64,000 nucleotides of DNA from Bacteroidota bacterium (GTDB taxonomy: Bacteria > Bacteroidota > Bacteroidia > JABDFU01), in assembly GCA_013286385.1 (NCBI GenBank), contig JABDFU010000003.1, positions 1-64,000 on the forward strand, written 5' to 3'. Under the pieces are notes generated by a model that saw nothing but the letters and a program-made list of their open reading frames with translations, ran no database searches and had not been told where the DNA came from. Both the position numbers and the translations under genes were made by a program. Shown piece by piece: positions 10,789 to 19,201 of the stretch. Every line of letters begins with the position of its first letter. Position 1 is the first letter of the stretch.

Positions 10789-12204
10789 TTAGCTCTGGTT
10801 CCATTGGGTATGAAAAACGCCTTTCCGGTCTGTACGCTCATAGGTATGAGCGCCAAAATTATCCCGTTGTGCCTGAATCAGATTTGCAGGTAACCACCCG
10901 CTACGATAGCTGTCATAGTAGGCCAATGAACTCATTAGTGCAGGAACCGGAATTCCATTTTCCACAGCCAATCCTATTACTGATCGCACTCCCTTTTGAG
11001 ACCGCATTATTCTTTCAGATACTACCTGATCCATTAAAAGATTGGGCAAATCGCGTTGCAGGGAAAAAGCAGAACGGACCTCTTCAAGTAAGGAGGAGCG
11101 GATAATACAGCCCCCTCTCCAGATACTGGCAATAGATGAGAGATTTAAATCGTACTTGTATTTTTTTGAGGCACTTCGCAATAGAGCAAATCCCTGTGCA
11201 TAGGTACATATCATGGAAAAGTAAAGACCTTGCTCCAGAATTATTAACAATTCCTTGTCCTCCGGTCTAATTTTAACGGCCGGACCTTTTAGTTTCATCT
11301 GGGCCAGCTCCCTCTCCTCCTTTAAGACAGATAAATTGCGCATAGAAACTGCAGCATCGACCACAGGAATCGGAACCTGTAAATTGATTGCGTCTTCAGA
11401 AGTCCAACCTCCTGTTCCCTTTTGCTGTGCGCGATCAAGGATTAAATCGATAAGGCTGCGATCTGTTAATTCATCCTTTTGTGAAAACAGGTCAGCCGTT
11501 ATTTTTATAAGGAATGATTCCAAAAGCCCCGTATTCCATTTTGAAAAAACGCGTTGCAATTCTTCATTACTAAAACCAGCAATCACTTTTAACAAATGAT
11601 AGCTCTCCGAAATGAGTTGCATTAAACCATATTCAATTCCATTGTGTACCATTTTTACATAATGACCGGCCGAACCCGAACCAAGCCATTTTACACACGG
11701 TTCACCTTTAACTTTGGCTGAAATGGCTTCCAAAACAGAAGCCACCCGCTCATAAACAATTTTTGGCCCACCAGGCATTATACTGGGCCCATAGCGGGCA
11801 CCGTACTCACCTCCCGAAATACCAACACCCATAAAATGAATAGCAGATTTAGCCAATTGATTCGTTCTGATATTGGTGTCGGTGAAATGAGAATTACCCC
11901 AATCCATTAAAAGATCATTTTCAGTTAAAACCGGTATCAATTCATTTATGACTTCATCTACTGTTTTTCCGGCAGGCACAAGCAGAATAATTACTCTCGG
12001 GGGTTTCAAACTATTTACAAACTCGCCAAGACTTGCTGAGACCATCACATTCCTGTCAGTGGCCTCCTTCCGGAGTAGGATCCCCTGTGCAGCGTCTCGG
12101 TCAAATCCCGCCACACTATAGTTGTGATCAGTCAGGTTCAGGACAAGGCTTCTTCCCATTGTACCCAATCCAATCAAACCAATATCGCAACGCTGTGTTT
12201 GCAT
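10789..12204 (-). CDS. gnd: 6-phosphogluconate dehydrogenase, decarboxylating
   Basis: Oxidative decarboxylation of 6-phosphogluconate to ribulose-5-phosphate. The 471 residues fit the homodimeric long form. The N-terminal Rossmann motif is IGLIGLGTMGRSL (GLGTMG at 12-17). The substrate motif VGISGGEYGARYGPSIMPGG lies at 127-146 and the catalytic block VKMVHNGIEYG at 183-193, with Lys184 and Asn188 as expected. The C-terminal segment includes RGGCIIRSSLL and YDSYRSGWLPANLIQAQRDNFGAH, in pieces typical of the family. Its start codon directly abuts the stop of the HAD phosphatase gene. With zwf and pgl it completes the oxidative branch; the epimerase making xylulose-5-phosphate is not in the window. 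Confidence 0.97.
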   Translation of the reverse strand: MQTQRCDIGLIGLGTMGRSLVLNLTDHNYSVAGFDRDAAQGILLRKEATDRNVMVSASLGEFVNSLKPPRVIILLVPAGKTVDEVINELIPVLTENDLLMDWGNSHFTDTNIRTNQLAKSAIHFMGVGISGGEYGARYGPSIMPGGPKIVYERVASVLEAISAKVKGEPCVKWLGSGSAGHYVKMVHNGIEYGLMQLISESYHLLKVIAGFSNEELQRVFSKWNTGLLESFLIKITADLFSQKDELTDRSLIDLILDRAQQKGTGGWTSEDAINLQVPIPVVDAAVSMRNLSVLKEERELAQMKLKGPAVKIRPEDKELLIILEQGLYFSMICTYAQGFALLRSASKKYKYDLNLSSIASIWRGGCIIRSSLLEEVRSAFSLQRDLPNLLMDQVVSERIMRSQKGVRSVIGLAVENGIPVPALMSSLAYYDSYRSGWLPANLIQAQRDNFGAHTYERTDRKGVFHTQWNQS

Positions 12205-12846
12205 TTAATAATCCGGTTGAACAATTGAATGTTCGAAAAACTCCACAAGTTTAACCTGAGTCATGGTCTCTTCAATAGTTGAGTGGTGTATGGCATGCAT
12301 TCCTAAACTCTTGGCAACTTTTACAAACACCAACCTGTCGTCAATATAAAGTGAATGTTGAGGCTCTGCCTGAGCAATATCGATAGCCATCCGGAAAATA
12401 CCGGGGTCAGGTTTACGCAAATGAACGAATGAGGAAACAATAAATGTATCAAACAATTCCCCAAGCTTAAATTTTTTAATCCTGTAGGCATTCAGTTCTC
12501 TGCCTTCATTACTTAGTGCAATTACTTTTAAATTGTACTGTTTTTTAACTTCTATGAAATAGTCAATCGTATCCTGAAACGCGACAGATTGTTTAAACAT
12601 AAACATTTCGAACTGCTTTGGTGTAAATGACCGGGGTTCATAAAAGACAATTTCATTCAAATATTCACCGAGGGTCCACTTTCCAATCTCATAATTTCTA
12701 AACGAAAGATTGTGCCGTTCTTCCATTTCCTTTCCATTCAACTTGAAATGCTCAATAGCGGCATTACGTTCATCGGTATCCCAGCCGTTCGTCAGCAAAA
12801 CTCCGCCAATGTCCAGAAACAAAGTGTTTATTAATTTGTCATTCAT
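12205..12846 (-). CDS. HAD-superfamily hydrolase, YihX-like sugar phosphatase candidate
   Basis: A 213-residue HAD-IA type hydrolase. Motif I is FLDIGGVL with the nucleophile Asp12; the second acid of the usual DxD is Gly14, as seen in the FDxGN/FDxGGV subgroup that includes E. coli YihX (alpha-glucose-1-phosphate phosphatase). Motif II is LSNEG (111-115), motif III the Lys of RKPDP (144-148), motif IV YIDDR (Asp169-Asp170). A helical cap lies between residues 20 and 90. It overlaps pgi by four bases (ATGA) and abuts gnd, so it is translated with sugar-phosphate enzymes. A role in dephosphorylating a hexose or hexonate phosphate is an inference from context; the substrate is unknown. Confidence 0.85.
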   Translation of the reverse strand: MNDKLINTLFLDIGGVLLTNGWDTDERNAAIEHFKLNGKEMEERHNLSFRNYEIGKWTLGEYLNEIVFYEPRSFTPKQFEMFMFKQSVAFQDTIDYFIEVKKQYNLKVIALSNEGRELNAYRIKKFKLGELFDTFIVSSFVHLRKPDPGIFRMAIDIAQAEPQHSLYIDDRLVFVKVAKSLGMHAIHHSTIEETMTQVKLVEFFEHSIVQPDY

Positions 12847-14546
12847 ATAACCAAATGGATTAAATACTGATGTAGTTTCTCGAGACCATCATCAATGCTT
12901 GCCCCGAAATGAATACGGATTACCCTTCTCTTTTTATCATCAAGAGCACGAAAGTCTCCAAGTGCCTGTGCTTGCTTCAAAACCGAAAAGCCAAATTTTT
13001 TCCCGGGGATGGGCAACTCAGTTCCTTCTTCTCCGCACAGGATGATATAAATTCCTGAATTCGGTCCGCCTTTGTGCAATTGTCCTGTAGAATGCAAATA
13101 CCGAGGGCCGTTTAATAAGGTGGTAGCAACTTTGAACTCAGCGTTCATTTCCTGCCGCCAGCTCTGTAAAATTTTTTTCCGGGAGTCTGTCAATAAAAAA
13201 TAGGGTAATAAGGCAATGTAGTCAGTACAACCGGCCTGCGACACGAAATTGCCTACCAGCTCCCCCAACGATTTGCAGTGATTAATTTCAAGGAATTTAC
13301 TTTCCTTACCGGTATAAATTGAAATGTTCGCTATGTTCATTGATGGAGAATCAAATTTTCCAAAATGATCCTCAGGGGTCCATGCTTTCAGCAGTTCGGC
13401 GGTATTCTTTTTGCTTTCTTCCACATTGGGTTGATCAAATGGGTTGATTTTCATTGCCATCCCGGCAACAGCAACCGCAATTTCCCATCTGTAATATTCA
13501 GCGCCCAATTCTATTTTATCGCTAATGCAAATCCGGATTACCGGCTGACCTGTTTCTTCAAGTTTCAGGAGATTTTTTTCATCTGCAGCACAATCATCCG
13601 AAGCTAAATACATGTGAACAAAAATTCTGTCATTCCCGTATTCCTGCGAATTTCCAAGCGATTCTCCATTTACCGGTATCAATCCTTTGCCATCTTTACC
13701 GGTACTCTCAGCAAGCAATTGCTCCAGCCATAAACCAAAAGAACGGATAGAAGAAGACAATACAAAGGTCACTTTATCTCTTTTGTCCTTTTGACAAATT
13801 CCCAAAACTATACCCAACCCGATTCCAGGATTAGAAGCCGCCGTTGCGTCAATGCACCGTCGTTTCATTCGCCTGGAACTTGCTAAAAAAGAGTTGATAT
13901 CGATTCCCATAAGAGCCATTGGAACCAATCCAAAATCTGATAATACGGAGAAGCGTCCTCCCAGGTCTGAAGGATTAATAAATACCTTTTTGAATTTATA
14001 GTGGGTAGCAACTTTTACCAGCGGCGTATCTGCATCCGTTATGGCTATAAAATGATTTCCGGGATTGAGCGAATTTCCCTTTTCAAGTCTATCATAGAAA
14101 TAACGAAAAAAACAGATGGTCTCTTCCGTATTCCCTGACTTACTGGCAACTATGAAAAGTGTTTTGTCAAGCTCTATTTTAGACTCCAGATTTAAAATTG
14201 CAACGGGATCGGTATTGTCCAACACAAGCAAATTAAGATACCCCTCCTTGCTGCCAAACGTATTAAGGGCAACTTCCGAACACAAACTGCTTCCCCCCAT
14301 ACCCAGCAATACAGCGTGTTTAAATCCCTCTTCTTTAATCTGTAAGGAGAAGGAAACAAGCATTTCTGCATTTTGTTCGTATTGATCAGGCAATGTCAGC
14401 CAACCCAATCGTGCACTTATCTCATCTGATTGCTTCCAAAGGCCCGGGTTTTTACCAAAAAGAAATTTACCGGTTTGCGCTTTGTCAAATGAAGAAAAAG
14501 CTTCGCTCTCTTCATGTCCCAGGTTAGAATAGCTGAAGGCGTACAT
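12843..14546 (-). CDS. pgi: Glucose-6-phosphate isomerase, TalPgi-type
   Basis: Interconverts glucose-6-phosphate and fructose-6-phosphate. The two SIS domains are visible: GMGGSSLCSEVA at 82-93 and FIVASKSGNTEETICFF at 131-147, with a later LLAESTGKDGKGLIPVNGES block. The sequence resembles the isomerase half of bifunctional transaldolase/isomerase proteins more than classical E. coli Pgi, but no transaldolase domain is attached: the 567 residues are isomerase only and begin MYAFSYSNLGHEESEAF. It is the first enzyme gene of the operon, directly after the SHOCT protein gene (stop and start codons adjacent), and overlaps the HAD gene by four bases. Confidence 0.9.
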   Translation of the reverse strand: MYAFSYSNLGHEESEAFSSFDKAQTGKFLFGKNPGLWKQSDEISARLGWLTLPDQYEQNAEMLVSFSLQIKEEGFKHAVLLGMGGSSLCSEVALNTFGSKEGYLNLLVLDNTDPVAILNLESKIELDKTLFIVASKSGNTEETICFFRYFYDRLEKGNSLNPGNHFIAITDADTPLVKVATHYKFKKVFINPSDLGGRFSVLSDFGLVPMALMGIDINSFLASSRRMKRRCIDATAASNPGIGLGIVLGICQKDKRDKVTFVLSSSIRSFGLWLEQLLAESTGKDGKGLIPVNGESLGNSQEYGNDRIFVHMYLASDDCAADEKNLLKLEETGQPVIRICISDKIELGAEYYRWEIAVAVAGMAMKINPFDQPNVEESKKNTAELLKAWTPEDHFGKFDSPSMNIANISIYTGKESKFLEINHCKSLGELVGNFVSQAGCTDYIALLPYFLLTDSRKKILQSWRQEMNAEFKVATTLLNGPRYLHSTGQLHKGGPNSGIYIILCGEEGTELPIPGKKFGFSVLKQAQALGDFRALDDKKRRVIRIHFGASIDDGLEKLHQYLIHLVI

Positions 14547-14804
14547 TCAATGTTTGGTTAAACCCGAAAGAAAAAATAGTTTCAATTTCAAATCCTGATC
14601 CTTCCCCAAAAAACGTTTCCGTTGTTCGTATTCAAAAACCGATATTTCGCCATTTGAAAATCTCCTTTGTAAAATATCAAGCGGAGTAAATTTTGCATTT
14701 CGTTTTGAAACCGGGACAAAAAATGTAAAAAATGAAATTAGAATAATAAACCAGATTGCCCACCAGATAAGGTTCATACCGAAGAAAAGATAATTGTAAT
14801 ACAT
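14547..14804 (-). CDS. Small membrane protein with SHOCT domain
   Basis: An 85-residue protein with one strong hydrophobic segment (about residues 8-31, rich in Trp, Ile and Phe) followed by a short C-terminal SHOCT-type helix pair: FTPLDILQRRFSNGEIS then FEYEQRK, where the pattern (L..R...GEI...EYE..K) is diagnostic. SHOCT domains are oligomerisation modules found at the ends of many unrelated proteins; no catalytic function is expected. It is the first gene of the sugar-phosphate operon, with its stop codon directly followed by the pgi start, so it may tie that operon to the membrane or be a co-regulated stress protein. Role unknown. Confidence 0.8.
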   Translation of the reverse strand: MYYNYLFFGMNLIWWAIWFIILISFFTFFVPVSKRNAKFTPLDILQRRFSNGEISVFEYEQRKRFLGKDQDLKLKLFFLSGLTKH

Positions 14805-14842
14805 AGTTGTAAGATTTTAAATAGAATAGATTTTAAAACTAT

Positions 14843-14864
14843 CAGGCTACAAACAGGCTACAAA
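14843..14864. repeat. Two perfect tandem 11-bp repeats in divergent promoter region
   Basis: CAGGCTACAAA occurs twice head to tail (14843-14853 and 14854-14864) in the 241-base gap between the minus-strand operon and the plus-strand small-protein gene. A period of 11 bp is about one helical turn, so both copies face the same side of the DNA. This is suited to a dimeric regulator, but no regulator is known. Confidence 0.6.
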
Positions 14865-14868
14865 TTTA
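14861..14868 (-). promoter_or_regulatory. Candidate -7 element for the sugar-phosphate operon
   Basis: On the minus strand this reads TAAATTTG, a full match to the Bacteroidota TAnnTTTG element. It overlaps the second 11-bp repeat and lies about 57 bases before the SHOCT gene start. No clear TTG element was found at the -33 distance, so the assignment is tentative. Confidence 0.35.
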
Positions 14869-15045
14869 AAACCAGTTAAAGCTGCCTGTATTATACTTAA
14901 TCCGTAATCACTTGTATTATTCACAGATAAAGGAAAACGTGTGAATAATGCAACTTTAACTGCCGTGTATGTAATTAAAAAAAAACAATACTTTTCACCT
15001 TTGCAGTGTCATGAAAATAAATTCATGACCTAAAATATTCCAAAA

Positions 15046-15303
15046 ATGACAACCAGCAATTCAGTACTCAAAACAGAATCGGCCGAAGGCACAACGAACG
15101 ACAACAAAAAAGGAATTGAAAATCATTTAAAAGTTGCAAAACATTTAGAGGAAGCCGCAAAACTTCATCGCGACGCTGCAAAACACCATGAAAATGGCAA
15201 TCATGAAAAGGCTGCATTGTGTTCGGTGAAGGCGAACGGAGAACAATGTCTGGCGAATGATGCGCACAAAGAAGATCTGAAACACCACGCACGTTACATT
15301 TAA
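15046..15303 (+). CDS. Small charged helical protein, unknown function
   Basis: An 85-residue protein, very hydrophilic, rich in His, Lys, Ala and Glu, with no signal or membrane segment. The middle (ENHLKVAKHLEEAAKLHRDAAKHHENG) reads as an amphipathic helix with a heptad-like spacing of hydrophobic residues, given here in pieces: ENHLKVAKHLEEAAK and LHRDAAKHHENGNHEKA. Similar short proteins occur in Bacteroidota beside stress genes, but I cannot name a family with confidence. The clustered His residues could bind metal. It is followed immediately by a strong terminator, so it is probably transcribed alone and abundantly. Confidence 0.7.
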   Translation: MTTSNSVLKTESAEGTTNDNKKGIENHLKVAKHLEEAAKLHRDAAKHHENGNHEKAALCSVKANGEQCLANDAHKEDLKHHARYI

Positions 15304-15307
15304 TCGG

Positions 15308-15341
15308 ATAAAAGCATCGTGTTTATTCACGATGCTTTTAT
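15308..15341 (+). terminator. Strong hairpin terminator
   Basis: A perfect 14-bp stem (ATAAAAGCATCGTG against CACGATGCTTTTAT) with a six-base loop TTTATT starts five bases after the stop of the small charged protein gene. The right arm ends in a T run. It could also act in the opposite orientation, because the left arm starts with A residues. Confidence 0.85.
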
Positions 15342-15375
15342 TTAAAAAATCAACAACCAATCAATTAAAAAAAGT

Positions 15376-16413
15376 ATGAAAGCGCTAGTTTATCACGGTC
15401 CGGGGAAAATGGCTTGGGAAGAAAAACCAAAACCAATAATTAAAGAACCGACTGATGCGGTTGTGAAAATTCTGAAAACAACGATTTGCGGTACCGATCT
15501 GCACATTATGAAAGGCGATGTACCGGCCGTTACGGACGGGAGAATAATCGGTCACGAAGGCATTGGGGTTATTGAAGAAGTCGGCGACGCTGTGACCAGT
15601 TTTAAAAAAGGGGACCGGGTGATCATCTCCTGCATTACTTCCTGCGGAAAATGTGAATATTGTAAAAAAGCGATGTATTCCCATTGTTTAGACGGAGGTT
15701 GGATATTGGGAAATTTAATTGATGGTACCCAGGCCGAATATGTACGTATACCACACGCTGACAACAGCATGTATCCTATACCTACAGGGGCTGACGAGGA
15801 AGCTATGGTCATGCTGAGTGATATATTGCCAACAGGATTCGAATGCGGCGTTCTTAACGGTAAGGTAAAACCAGGGGATACTATTGCCATAGTCGGAGCC
15901 GGCCCTATCGGAATGGCTGTTCTGCTGACTTCTCAGTTTTACTCTCCCGCAGCAATAATCATGATTGACCAGGACGACAACCGTCTTGCTGTAGCTAAAA
16001 GCTTTGGCGCAACGCACACGATAAACAGTATGAATGAAAATGCCGTAGAAAAAGTCATGGAACTTACCGAAAATAAAGGTGTTGATACAGCCATAGAAGC
16101 TGTAGGAGTAGCACCAACTTTTGAATTGTGCGAATCTTTGGTTTGTGCAGGCGGTCATATCGCTAACATCGGCGTTCATGGCAAAAGTGTAACGCTGCAT
16201 TTGGAGACCTTGTGGTCAAAAAATGTAACCATTACAACCCGTCTGGTGGATGCTTCAACGACTCCAATGCTTTTCAAAACGGTCCAGGCCAAAAAAATAG
16301 ATGCAAAAAAACTGATTACGCACAGGTTCAAACTTGACCAGATTGTGGAAGCCTATGCCACATTCGGGAATGCAGCGAAGGAAAAAGCATTGAAAGTACT
16401 ATTAACAGCTTAA
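15376..16413 (+). CDS. Zinc-dependent alcohol dehydrogenase, MDR superfamily
   Basis: A 345-residue medium-chain dehydrogenase acting on an alcohol or aldehyde with NAD(P). Catalytic zinc ligands are Cys38 (TTICGTDLH) and His60-Glu61 (IGHEGIG). The structural zinc site is complete with Cys90, Cys93, Cys96 and Cys104 (CGKCEYCKKAMYSHC). The Rossmann motif GAGPIGMAVLL is followed about 20 residues later by IMIDQDD, where the Asp favours NAD over NADP. It resembles the threonine dehydrogenase/secondary alcohol dehydrogenase group, but substrate cannot be set. It follows a terminator, so it has its own transcription start; the downstream small genes are close and may be co-transcribed. Confidence 0.92.
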   Translation: MKALVYHGPGKMAWEEKPKPIIKEPTDAVVKILKTTICGTDLHIMKGDVPAVTDGRIIGHEGIGVIEEVGDAVTSFKKGDRVIISCITSCGKCEYCKKAMYSHCLDGGWILGNLIDGTQAEYVRIPHADNSMYPIPTGADEEAMVMLSDILPTGFECGVLNGKVKPGDTIAIVGAGPIGMAVLLTSQFYSPAAIIMIDQDDNRLAVAKSFGATHTINSMNENAVEKVMELTENKGVDTAIEAVGVAPTFELCESLVCAGGHIANIGVHGKSVTLHLETLWSKNVTITTRLVDASTTPMLFKTVQAKKIDAKKLITHRFKLDQIVEAYATFGNAAKEKALKVLLTA

Positions 16414-16437
16414 TAACATATCAAAATCGTCTGATCC

Positions 16438-16698
16438 ATGAAAAAAATTAGTACTATGAAAAAGATTAGTAGCACAGGAAGGCAATCGGCAGACAGCACA
16501 AAGCCGGATGAAAATGCCGACAAATCGGGAACTGATTCAAATGCCGATTCCACCACAAGTGGCAATGAAAAAAAAAACAAACAATTAAGCAGGTTTGAAA
16601 AACCAAAAAGAGAACCCAATCCTGATTGTACAGGTCAGGACAGCAACTCTGACAAAACAAAAAAAGAAAACAATTCAACTCCACTAAAAAAGAAATAA
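16438..16698 (+). CDS. Small disordered hydrophilic protein
   Basis: An 86-residue frame 24 bases after the dehydrogenase stop. Composition is almost only Ser, Thr, Lys, Asp, Asn, Gly and Glu, so it is predicted to be unfolded, and there is no signal peptide. It begins with an 18-base tandem duplication giving MKKIST then MKKISS, so either ATG (16438 or 16456) could be used. It ends one base before the ATG of the lmo0937-type gene. Low complexity makes coding less certain, but its place between two clear genes and lack of a competing frame support it. It could be an osmotic or desiccation protection protein, a guess from composition only. Confidence 0.5.
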   Translation: MKKISTMKKISSTGRQSADSTKPDENADKSGTDSNADSTTSGNEKKNKQLSRFEKPKREPNPDCTGQDSNSDKTKKENNSTPLKKK

Positions 16699-16699
16699 C

Positions 16700-16855
16700 A
16701 TGGGAAACTTACTTTATGTATTTGCGGTTATTCTTGTATTGGCATGGGGCATAGGTTACATCGGTTACAACGCAGGAGGCATCATTCACATCCTTCTGGT
16801 CATCGCATTAATCGCTGTTATTCTACGAATAATACAGGGTAAACAAGTTCTATAA
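16700..16855 (+). CDS. lmo0937-family small membrane protein
   Basis: A 51-residue protein with two hydrophobic helices: MGNLLYVFAVILVLAWGIGY and, after a GYNAGG turn, IIHILLVIALIAVILRII, ending QGKQVL. The pattern (aromatic-rich first helix, Gly-Gly-Ile-Ile-His turn, RxIQG end) is that of the lmo0937 family of short membrane proteins, common in Bacteroidota and Firmicutes near stress genes; function unknown. The start is fixed by the ATG one base after the preceding stop, and its own stop is directly followed by the permease ATG at 16856, so it is likely translated with the Mla-type transporter genes. Confidence 0.8.
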   Translation: MGNLLYVFAVILVLAWGIGYIGYNAGGIIHILLVIALIAVILRIIQGKQVL

Positions 16856-17614
16856 ATGATAAGGGGCTGGCGGCTTTTTTTTGAAGAGATTACGAAAATA
16901 ACTCGTTTCAGTTTACGCTTTTTCAGATCGGTATTTAAACTGCCCCTGGATGTAAACGAGCTGTTCAGGCAATGTTATTCAATCGGCTACAAATCATTTC
17001 CACTGGTAGCCATAACAGGATTCATTATGGGACTTGTTTTAACCATACAGTCCCGACCCACACTGGCTGAATTCGGAGCGGAGTCCTGGCTCCCGGCGAT
17101 GGTCTCTGTTTCTATTATCCGGGAAATCGGGCCGGTAATAACGGCCTTGATTTTCGCAGGCAAGGTTGGTTCAGGGATTGGCGCTGAGTTGGCCTCCATG
17201 AAGGTCACCGAACAAATTGAAGCCATGGAAGTCTCCGGAATGAACCCTTTTAAGTACCTGGTTGTTACACGGATCATCGCAACAACCCTGATGCTTCCCA
17301 TTTTGGTAATTGCCGCAGATGCAATTGCACTCTATGGGGGATACATGGGCGTAAACCTGAAAGCAAATGTAAATATTCATCTCTTTTTTTCCTCCGTATT
17401 CGACAAACTATGCTTTATGGATATTTTTCCCGCCTTGATTAAAACAGTTTTCTTCGGTTTTGCGATCGGATTAATCGGATGCTTTAAAGGATACCATTCG
17501 GGAAAAGGAACGCAGGGAGTCGGCGAGTCAGCCAATTACTCGGTTGTATTCGCTTCTTTGTCGGTATTTATTATTGATATGATGGCCGTTCAGATAACCA
17601 GTTTATTTCTCTAA
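16856..17614 (+). CDS. mlaE: MlaE-family ABC transporter permease
   Basis: Inner-membrane permease of an MCE-type transporter that moves phospholipid between the two membranes. The 252 residues carry the family layout: an N-terminal amphipathic helix, then four or five membrane helices. Signature stretches are [38 protein letters not shown] and [18 protein letters not shown], the cytoplasmic coupling loop that contacts the ATPase. It starts directly after the lmo0937-type gene stop and is two bases before the ATPase gene. Confidence 0.94.
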   Translation: MIRGWRLFFEEITKITRFSLRFFRSVFKLPLDVNELFRQCYSIGYKSFPLVAITGFIMGLVLTIQSRPTLAEFGAESWLPAMVSVSIIREIGPVITALIFAGKVGSGIGAELASMKVTEQIEAMEVSGMNPFKYLVVTRIIATTLMLPILVIAADAIALYGGYMGVNLKANVNIHLFFSSVFDKLCFMDIFPALIKTVFFGFAIGLIGCFKGYHSGKGTQGVGESANYSVVFASLSVFIIDMMAVQITSLFL

Positions 17615-17616
17615 AA

Positions 17617-18348
17617 ATGGATCAGCTTTTGGTCAAAATAGAACATCTGAAAATCTCATTCGCAGACAAAACGATACTTAAAGACATTAGTCTATCTCTG
17701 AAAAAAGGCGAAAACCTGGTTATATTAGGTAAATCGGGGAGCGGCAAATCGGTTTTAATAAAATGCCTGGTAGGACTTATAGCACCAACAGAAGGCAGCG
17801 TAATGCTGTTTGAAAAAAACATTTTCGATTTAGGCGAAGACGATTTGAATCTTTTAAGAAAAAAAGTCGGCTTTCTCTTTCAAAGTGCGGCGCTCTACGA
17901 TTCAATGACTGTTCGCGAGAACCTTGAGTTTCAGCTCAGGTATTCAAAATCCTTGTCTGAATTTGAAAAAGGAGAATTAGTCAGGTCAATGCTGGCAAGC
18001 GTGGGCCTGGAGGAAAGTATGGACAAAATGCCCTCTGAACTTTCAGGAGGAATGCAAAAACGGGTAGGCCTGGCCCGTACCCTCATCACAAGCCCTGAAA
18101 TTGTGCTTTATGACGAACCTACTACGGGCCTGGATCCGTTTACTTCCAGAGAGATCAGCAAGCTGATTTTAGAGGTACAGAAAAAATACAATACCGCTTC
18201 TATAATTATTACACACGATGTAGAATGTGCAAAAAGCACTGCAAACCGCATACTCATTCTGAAAAACGGAGCTTTTATAGCTGAGGGAAGTTTCAAAGAA
18301 CTGAACGAGTCAACCGATAAAGAAATTCAACCATTTTTTAACCAATGA
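17617..18348 (+). CDS. mlaF: MlaF-type ABC transporter ATP-binding protein
   Basis: Cytoplasmic ATPase of the same transporter, 243 residues. Walker A is GKSGSGKS (about residues 39-46), the Q-loop lies in [14 protein letters not shown], the signature motif is [13 protein letters not shown], Walker B is [13 protein letters not shown] and the switch His lies in IIITHDVE. The AALYDSMTV stretch after the Q-loop is typical of the MlaF/TTG2A subgroup. It sits between permease and MCE genes with gaps of 2 and 11 bases. Confidence 0.95.
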   Translation: MDQLLVKIEHLKISFADKTILKDISLSLKKGENLVILGKSGSGKSVLIKCLVGLIAPTEGSVMLFEKNIFDLGEDDLNLLRKKVGFLFQSAALYDSMTVRENLEFQLRYSKSLSEFEKGELVRSMLASVGLEESMDKMPSELSGGMQKRVGLARTLITSPEIVLYDEPTTGLDPFTSREISKLILEVQKKYNTASIIITHDVECAKSTANRILILKNGAFIAEGSFKELNESTDKEIQPFFNQ

Positions 18349-18359
18349 ACAATTAAATC

Positions 18360-19043
18360 ATGCAGAAAACAAGTTCAAACAAAATCAGACTGGGTCTCTT
18401 TGTTTCAATAAGCATTTTTTTATTCATACTGACGATTTATTATATCGGAAAAAAACAGCAACTGTTCGGGAGCACGTTTACAATAATCGGGATTTTCAGG
18501 GACATAAACGGTCTTCAAGTGGGGAATAACATCCGCTTTTCGGGTATTGATGTCGGCATTATTGAGGGGATCAGGCAGATCACCGATACAACTGTGGCTG
18601 TCGAAATGATCATAAACGAAAATTCGAGAAAATTTATTAAAACCAATGCTAAAGCCATTATTGGTTCAGATGGGTTGATGGGAAACAAAATAATAATTCT
18701 GACATCGGGTACTTCGGGGAAGCCGGCCATATCGGATAACGACACCGTTGAAACTTTTCAAGCTGCATCAATGGACGACATTTTACTCAAAATAAAAATT
18801 ACCAGTGACAATGCCGCAAGCATAACCGATAACCTTTCAGCCCTCATGGCCAATATCCGTAATGGAAAAGGAACAGTGGGTAAACTTTTTATGGATAGTG
18901 CTTTTGCAGAAAATGTGAGTGAGGCTTTAATTAATATTAAGCAGGGCGCGGGGGGATTCAAGCAAAACATGGATGCGGCCAGTCACAATTTCTTTTTCAA
19001 ACATTTGCTCAAAAAAAAGGATCCACCAAAAGATAAAAAATAA
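18360..19043 (+). CDS. mlaD: MlaD-type MCE-domain substrate-binding protein
   Basis: Membrane-anchored periplasmic lipid-binding subunit of the transporter, 227 residues. One membrane helix (about residues 9-28, LGLFVSISIFLFILTIYYIG) is followed by a single MCE domain from about 35 to 120 with the family motif GLQVGNNIRFSGIDVG and later IGSDGLMGNKIIIL. A helical tail follows, ending in a Lys-rich stretch. No MlaC-like soluble carrier or MlaB-like STAS subunit is visible here. The intergenic space after it carries a GC-rich hairpin that may end the transcript. Confidence 0.92.
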   Translation: MQKTSSNKIRLGLFVSISIFLFILTIYYIGKKQQLFGSTFTIIGIFRDINGLQVGNNIRFSGIDVGIIEGIRQITDTTVAVEMIINENSRKFIKTNAKAIIGSDGLMGNKIIILTSGTSGKPAISDNDTVETFQAASMDDILLKIKITSDNAASITDNLSALMANIRNGKGTVGKLFMDSAFAENVSEALINIKQGAGGFKQNMDAASHNFFFKHLLKKKDPPKDKK

Positions 19044-19159
19044 AGTGGGAAAACTACAAGATAATTAAGATCTGGTACAACAGTTCAATCTCAGAAGGGC
19101 CCAATCTTTGTACTCGACTAATTGTCGATATCTGTTCACTAAAAATTAATCTTAAACCC

Positions 19160-19187
19160 TCACCCCCACCCTATAAGGTGGGGGTGA
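19160..19187. terminator. GC-rich hairpin between transporter and lipoprotein genes
   Basis: A perfect 11-bp stem (TCACCCCCACC against GGTGGGGGTGA) with loop CTATAA lies 117 bases past the MCE gene. It lacks a T run, so it may be a transcript-stabilising hairpin or dispersed palindrome rather than a true terminator. It also shows that the in-frame GTG at 19178 is not a credible start for the next gene. Confidence 0.5.
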
Positions 19188-19201
19188 TTAAACCAACTAA
19201 A

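Noticed and set aside
19178..19201. GTG start eight codons before the lipoprotein ATG
   Set aside because: It lies in a perfect GC-rich hairpin and would put eight residues before a complete lipoprotein signal.
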